Part shown: in pieces, positions 61,632-64,000 of the stretch
Layout of the letters: every line of letters begins with the position of its first letter
Position numbering within the stretch: the stretch's first letter is position 1
The notes under the pieces: model-generated
What the model was told of the DNA's origin: nothing
The model's input: the letters and a program-made list of their open reading frames with translations, nothing else
The model's database searches: none
Position numbers and translations under genes: made by a program
From: CAWIUB01 sp963839175
GTDB taxonomy: Bacteria; Actinomycetota; Actinomycetes; Mycobacteriales; Jatrophihabitantaceae
Assembly: GCA_963839175.1 (NCBI GenBank)
Contig: CAWIUB010000001.1
Coordinates: 62,001 to 126,000 of the forward strand
Reading direction: 5' to 3'
Length of the DNA stretch: 64,000 nt

Positions 61632-62230
61632 ATGACCGATCCCGATGACGTCACCCTGGCCACGTATGAAACCGCGGCGCGGCGATACCTAGTACAAACC
61701 GCCTCGCCAAGTCCTCCACTCATCGCGTTCCTCGACCGGTTGGCGACATGGGTTCCCACCGGCCATGTTCTGGAACTCGGCAGCGGACCCGGCTGGGATG
61801 CGGCCTACCTCGAAGGTCGTGGGCTACGGGTTACCCGGACCGATGCCACTCTCGCGTTCGTCGAGATGATGCGCGCGGCTGGCCACGATGCCCGGCTCCC
61901 TCGACGTTCGTACGGCCGAGCTCGGTGGGCCATACGAGGCCATTCTGGCGGACGCAGTGTTGCTGCACTTGACCCGCGAGCAGTTCGCGGACGTTCTGCG
62001 GCGGGCTCGGTGTGCTGTCGTCGATGGAGGCCTGCTGGCGTTCACCCTGAAGGAGGGGTGACGGGGCGGGGTGGAGCGACGCCAAGCTTGACTTACCGCG
62101 CTACTTCACGTATTGGCGAGAGCCGGCAGTGCGCGCTGTGCTCACGCGCACCGGATGGACGGCGGCATCGCTCGATCATGTCGCGGGTCGCACAGAGCCG
62201 TGGCTGTACGTGCTCGCCCGCGCGGCGTAG
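61632..62230 (+). pseudogene. SAM-dependent methyltransferase, twice frameshifted
   Basis: Starts at ATG 61632 (MTDPDDVTLATYETAARRYL) with motif I VLELGSGPGWDAAYLEGRGL. Around 61900 the continuation moves to another frame (PGSLDVRTAELGGPYEAILADAVLLHLTREQFADVL ... GGLLAFTLKEG), and near 62055 to a third (DGAGWSDAKLDLPRYFTYWREPAVRAVL ... LYVLARAA, stop 62228-62230). All class I methyltransferase parts are present. Two single-base indels would restore it, so sequencing error is plausible. Confidence 0.8.
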
Positions 62231-62276
62231 CTGCGTACCGCCGCGGCGGCGTCACCACAGCTAGGGTGGACGCGCT

Positions 62277-62672
62277 ATGACCTACGCCGCCGACCCACGC
62301 GTTGACGCCTACATCGACAGCCTCCCCACTTGGCAGCAAGCGATCTGCCGTGAGGTCCGCGATCTGGTCCACGCCGCTGATCCGGAAGTAGCAGAGACGA
62401 TCAAGCGCACCCATCAGCCGTACTTCGTGTTGGAGGGAAACATCTGCGCCCTGCTGGCGGCGAAGGATCACGTGAACGTCTTTCTCTACGACGGCGGCAT
62501 CGTCCCTGATCCCGAGGGAATCATCACTGCGGGACAAGACAACAAGGCCGCCCGCACCGTCGCGGTCCGCCAAGGCGAGACCATAAACGCGCCCGCCCTC
62601 ACCGCGATGTTCACGCACATCATCGCCAACAATCGGGCCGGAGGCTGGCGCAAGCTGAAGCGCCAGAGTTAG
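62277..62672 (+). CDS. DUF1801 family protein
   Basis: 131 residues: VDAYIDSLPTWQQAICREVRDLVHAADPEVAETIKRTHQPYFVLEGNICALLAAKDHVNVFLYDGG. The IKRT/PYF block and VNVFLYDG strand are DUF1801 (YdhG-like) marks. Small soluble protein of unknown function. Intact, unlike both neighbours. Confidence 0.88.
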   Translation: MTYAADPRVDAYIDSLPTWQQAICREVRDLVHAADPEVAETIKRTHQPYFVLEGNICALLAAKDHVNVFLYDGGIVPDPEGIITAGQDNKAARTVAVRQGETINAPALTAMFTHIIANNRAGGWRKLKRQS

Positions 62673-62675
62673 TCC

Positions 62676-63208
62676 ATGAGTCGCGGGTGTGCGCGCGTTC
62701 GAGACGCGGCGGAGCATGACGCCGCGGCATGTGCAGCGATCTACGCCCCGTACGTCACGGATACCGCGATCACGTTCGAGACCGACCCTCCACCGCCCGC
62801 GGAGATGGCCGCGCGCATCGCTGCGGCCGCGCGCACCCATGCCTGGGTCGTGCTGGAGGACGAGGGCCGGGTCGTCGGCTATGCCTACGCCCGTCCGTTC
62901 AAGTCACGCGCGGCATATCGCTGGTCGTGCGAGGTCAGCGTCTACCTCGAGCCCAGGAGGCAGCGCACCGGCGGCGGCCGCGCGCTCTATGACGCACTGT
63001 TCGCCCGTCTTGCCGAGCGTGGCTTCCGACCGCTGTCGCGGGCATGACGCTGCCGAACGAGGCGAGCGTCGGCCTGCACCGCTCGATGGGATTCGTGCCC
63101 GTCGGAACCTACCGGCGCATCGGCTGGAAGCACGGCAGGTGGCATGACGTCGCCTGGGTCCAGCGGACGATCGCCACCGGCCAGGGCCCGCCGATCGATC
63201 CCAGGTGA
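62676..63208 (+). pseudogene. phosphinothricin-type GNAT acetyltransferase, frameshifted
   Basis: The first frame runs VRDAAEHDAAACAAIYAPYVTDTAITFETDPPPPAEM to RTGGGRALYDALFARLAERGF and then stops early near 63047. The missing end (MTLPNEASVGLHRSMGFVPVGTYRRIGWKHGRWHDVAWVQR) is present in another frame, stopping at 63208. A shift near 63030 splits a complete PAT-like enzyme. It is a second, distinct homologue of the acetyltransferase at 35.8 kb. Confidence 0.82.
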
Positions 63209-63265
63209 CGAACTCGACTCGTCCAGCATCGGCTCCACGGCGAGTCCGGTAACCACTCGTCGCGT

Positions 63266-63317
63266 TGATCAAGAGCCACTGGCCAGGCGGTGCCGCCTGG
63301 TGCCGGGCTCTTGATCA
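63266..63317. repeat. nested palindrome, possible REP or terminator
   Basis: Outer arms TGATCAAGAGCC / GGCTCTTGATCA (12 bp, perfect) enclose a second stem CCAGGCGG-TG-CCGCCTGG. It is built like the two GATGATCTCGG palindromes but has different sequence. It lies in the 297-bp gap between the broken acetyltransferase and the DinB gene, which otherwise shows no coding signal. Confidence 0.65.
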
Positions 63318-63505
63318 CTGGGGGACGCACCGGGTTGTACAGGCGCCGGGAGGTCTGCACCAGCTGCGGAGAGACCGCCGACGGCGCGGGGCCGGCAAGT
63401 CCTCGGACGTTGGCCTCTCGAAAGTCCCTATCGTCCTCAACCCCGGGTGCGGATACCGAAAGTATTCGCCGGACGGGTCACCTATCGAAAGGCCCGTTGA
63501 CGATG

Positions 63506-64000
63506 TCAGCGGCCGGTCACGCCGTCGATGCGTTCGCGCAGCAGGTCGGCGTGGCCGTTGTGCCGTGCGTACTCGCCCATCATGTGCAGATAGATCATCC
63601 GCAACGAGAACGCCTCACCGCCCACGTCGACCGTCTCGTCGAAGTCCATCGCGGCGACTGCCTCGTCGGCGCGCCGCCACTCCTCCTGCAGCCGCTGGAC
63701 GGCACCCTCCGCTTCCGCCGGGTCGATGTCGTCGAAGTCGGCATCCTTGCCGCGCGCCGGGTCGAACATCGGCGCGACCGGTTCAGCTGCGGCGCGCTGC
63801 CGGAACCAGACGCGCTCCACCTTGGCCAGATCACGGATCAATCCCAGCAGCGACAGGTTCGACGGCGGGAGCGGACCGCTGGGCCAGTTGCTCGCCGGTC
63901 AAGCCCGCACAGATGTTGACCAGGGTCGCGCGCTGCCACCTCAAGTAGGCCTCGAGCATGGGACGGTCGTCGCCCGTGAGCGGCCCGTCGACCGGGGCTG
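63506..64000 (-). pseudogene. DinB-family protein, frameshifted and cut by the window edge
   Basis: The C-terminal frame (63506 to about 63860) reads SNLSLLGLIRDLAKVERVWFRQR ... EAFSLRMIYLHMMGEYARHNGHADLLRERIDG, with the DinB/mycothiol-transferase metal ligand in EYARHNGHADLLRE. Upstream the sequence PMLEAYLRWQRATLVNICAGLTGEQLAQRSA continues in another frame, shifted near 63862. The start lies beyond 64000. Members act as thiol transferases in actinomycetes. Confidence 0.75.

Overview
The window is about 70% GC with strong GC bias at third codon positions and many GTG starts. Its gene content is that of a high-GC actinomycete: the futalosine menaquinone route (mqnB, mqnD), an XPB-type repair helicase with its helicase-associated partner, DUF2530/DUF3027/DUF3263/LytR_C families, a deazaflavin-dependent nitroreductase, tandem HrcA/CIRCE sites at groL, and a WXG100-like protein. 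A Frankiales/Jatrophihabitans-like organism would fit, but the genus is a guess.

Layout. 1-6.5 kb: a MarR-MFS efflux pair, DUF2530, DUF3027, a second MFS permease, mqnB-mqnD and a cold-shock gene. 6.6-10.9 kb: a three-gene unit of a small protein, a helicase-associated protein and XPB. 10.9-19 kb: a defence island with a broken gene of unknown function, radC, and a minus-strand cluster hsdR(broken)-abiEi-abiEii-hsdM-hsdS in which an AbiE toxin-antitoxin pair is translationally coupled inside a type I restriction-modification operon. 19-30.9 kb: housekeeping and stress genes (fructosamine kinase, LMW phosphatase, Na+/H+ antiporter with a UBP zinc finger, groL with two CIRCE sites, thrC behind a SAM-I riboswitch), a decayed AbiEi/DUF559 relic, and an IS630-type element that splits the DUF3263-LytR_C pair. 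31-45 kb: a WXG100/esterase pair, acyl-CoA ligase, aldo-keto reductase, two overlapping HtrA-type proteases, UspA, OsmC (frameshifted), a zinc metallopeptidase, a GGDEF-EAL protein, and ECF42-DGPF. 45-56.4 kb: SigE-like sigma with its membrane partner, DUF72, ArsR-SRPBCC, paaZ with a TetR-type operator, F420-type nitroreductase, UDG-like protein, amidohydrolase, membrane protein, lipoprotein and SixA.

The most interesting locus is 56.5-61.6 kb. A SARP/BTAD regulator and a small protein face an operon of two short paralogous peptides (shared ELLP-x-RETLFF leader, both ending in QH), then an 806-residue protein that appears to join an RRE/PqqD-like N-terminus, a membrane M50 zinc peptidase and a MinD-type ATPase, then a secreted protein with CxxC repeats. 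The peptide C-termini resemble the secreted protein's repeat unit. Three 7-bp direct repeats at an 11-bp period, typical of SARP operators, sit before the first peptide. I read this as a candidate peptide maturation/export or surface-fibre system that I cannot match to a described one.

Many genes carry frameshifts or internal deletions (10.9 kb, hsdR, the transposase, 26.8 kb, 35.4 kb, osmC, 50.9 kb, 61.5 kb, 61.9 kb, 63.0 kb, 63.9 kb). This may be real decay or assembly indels, and calls of pseudogene should be read with that in mind. I saw no tRNA, rRNA or CRISPR array.
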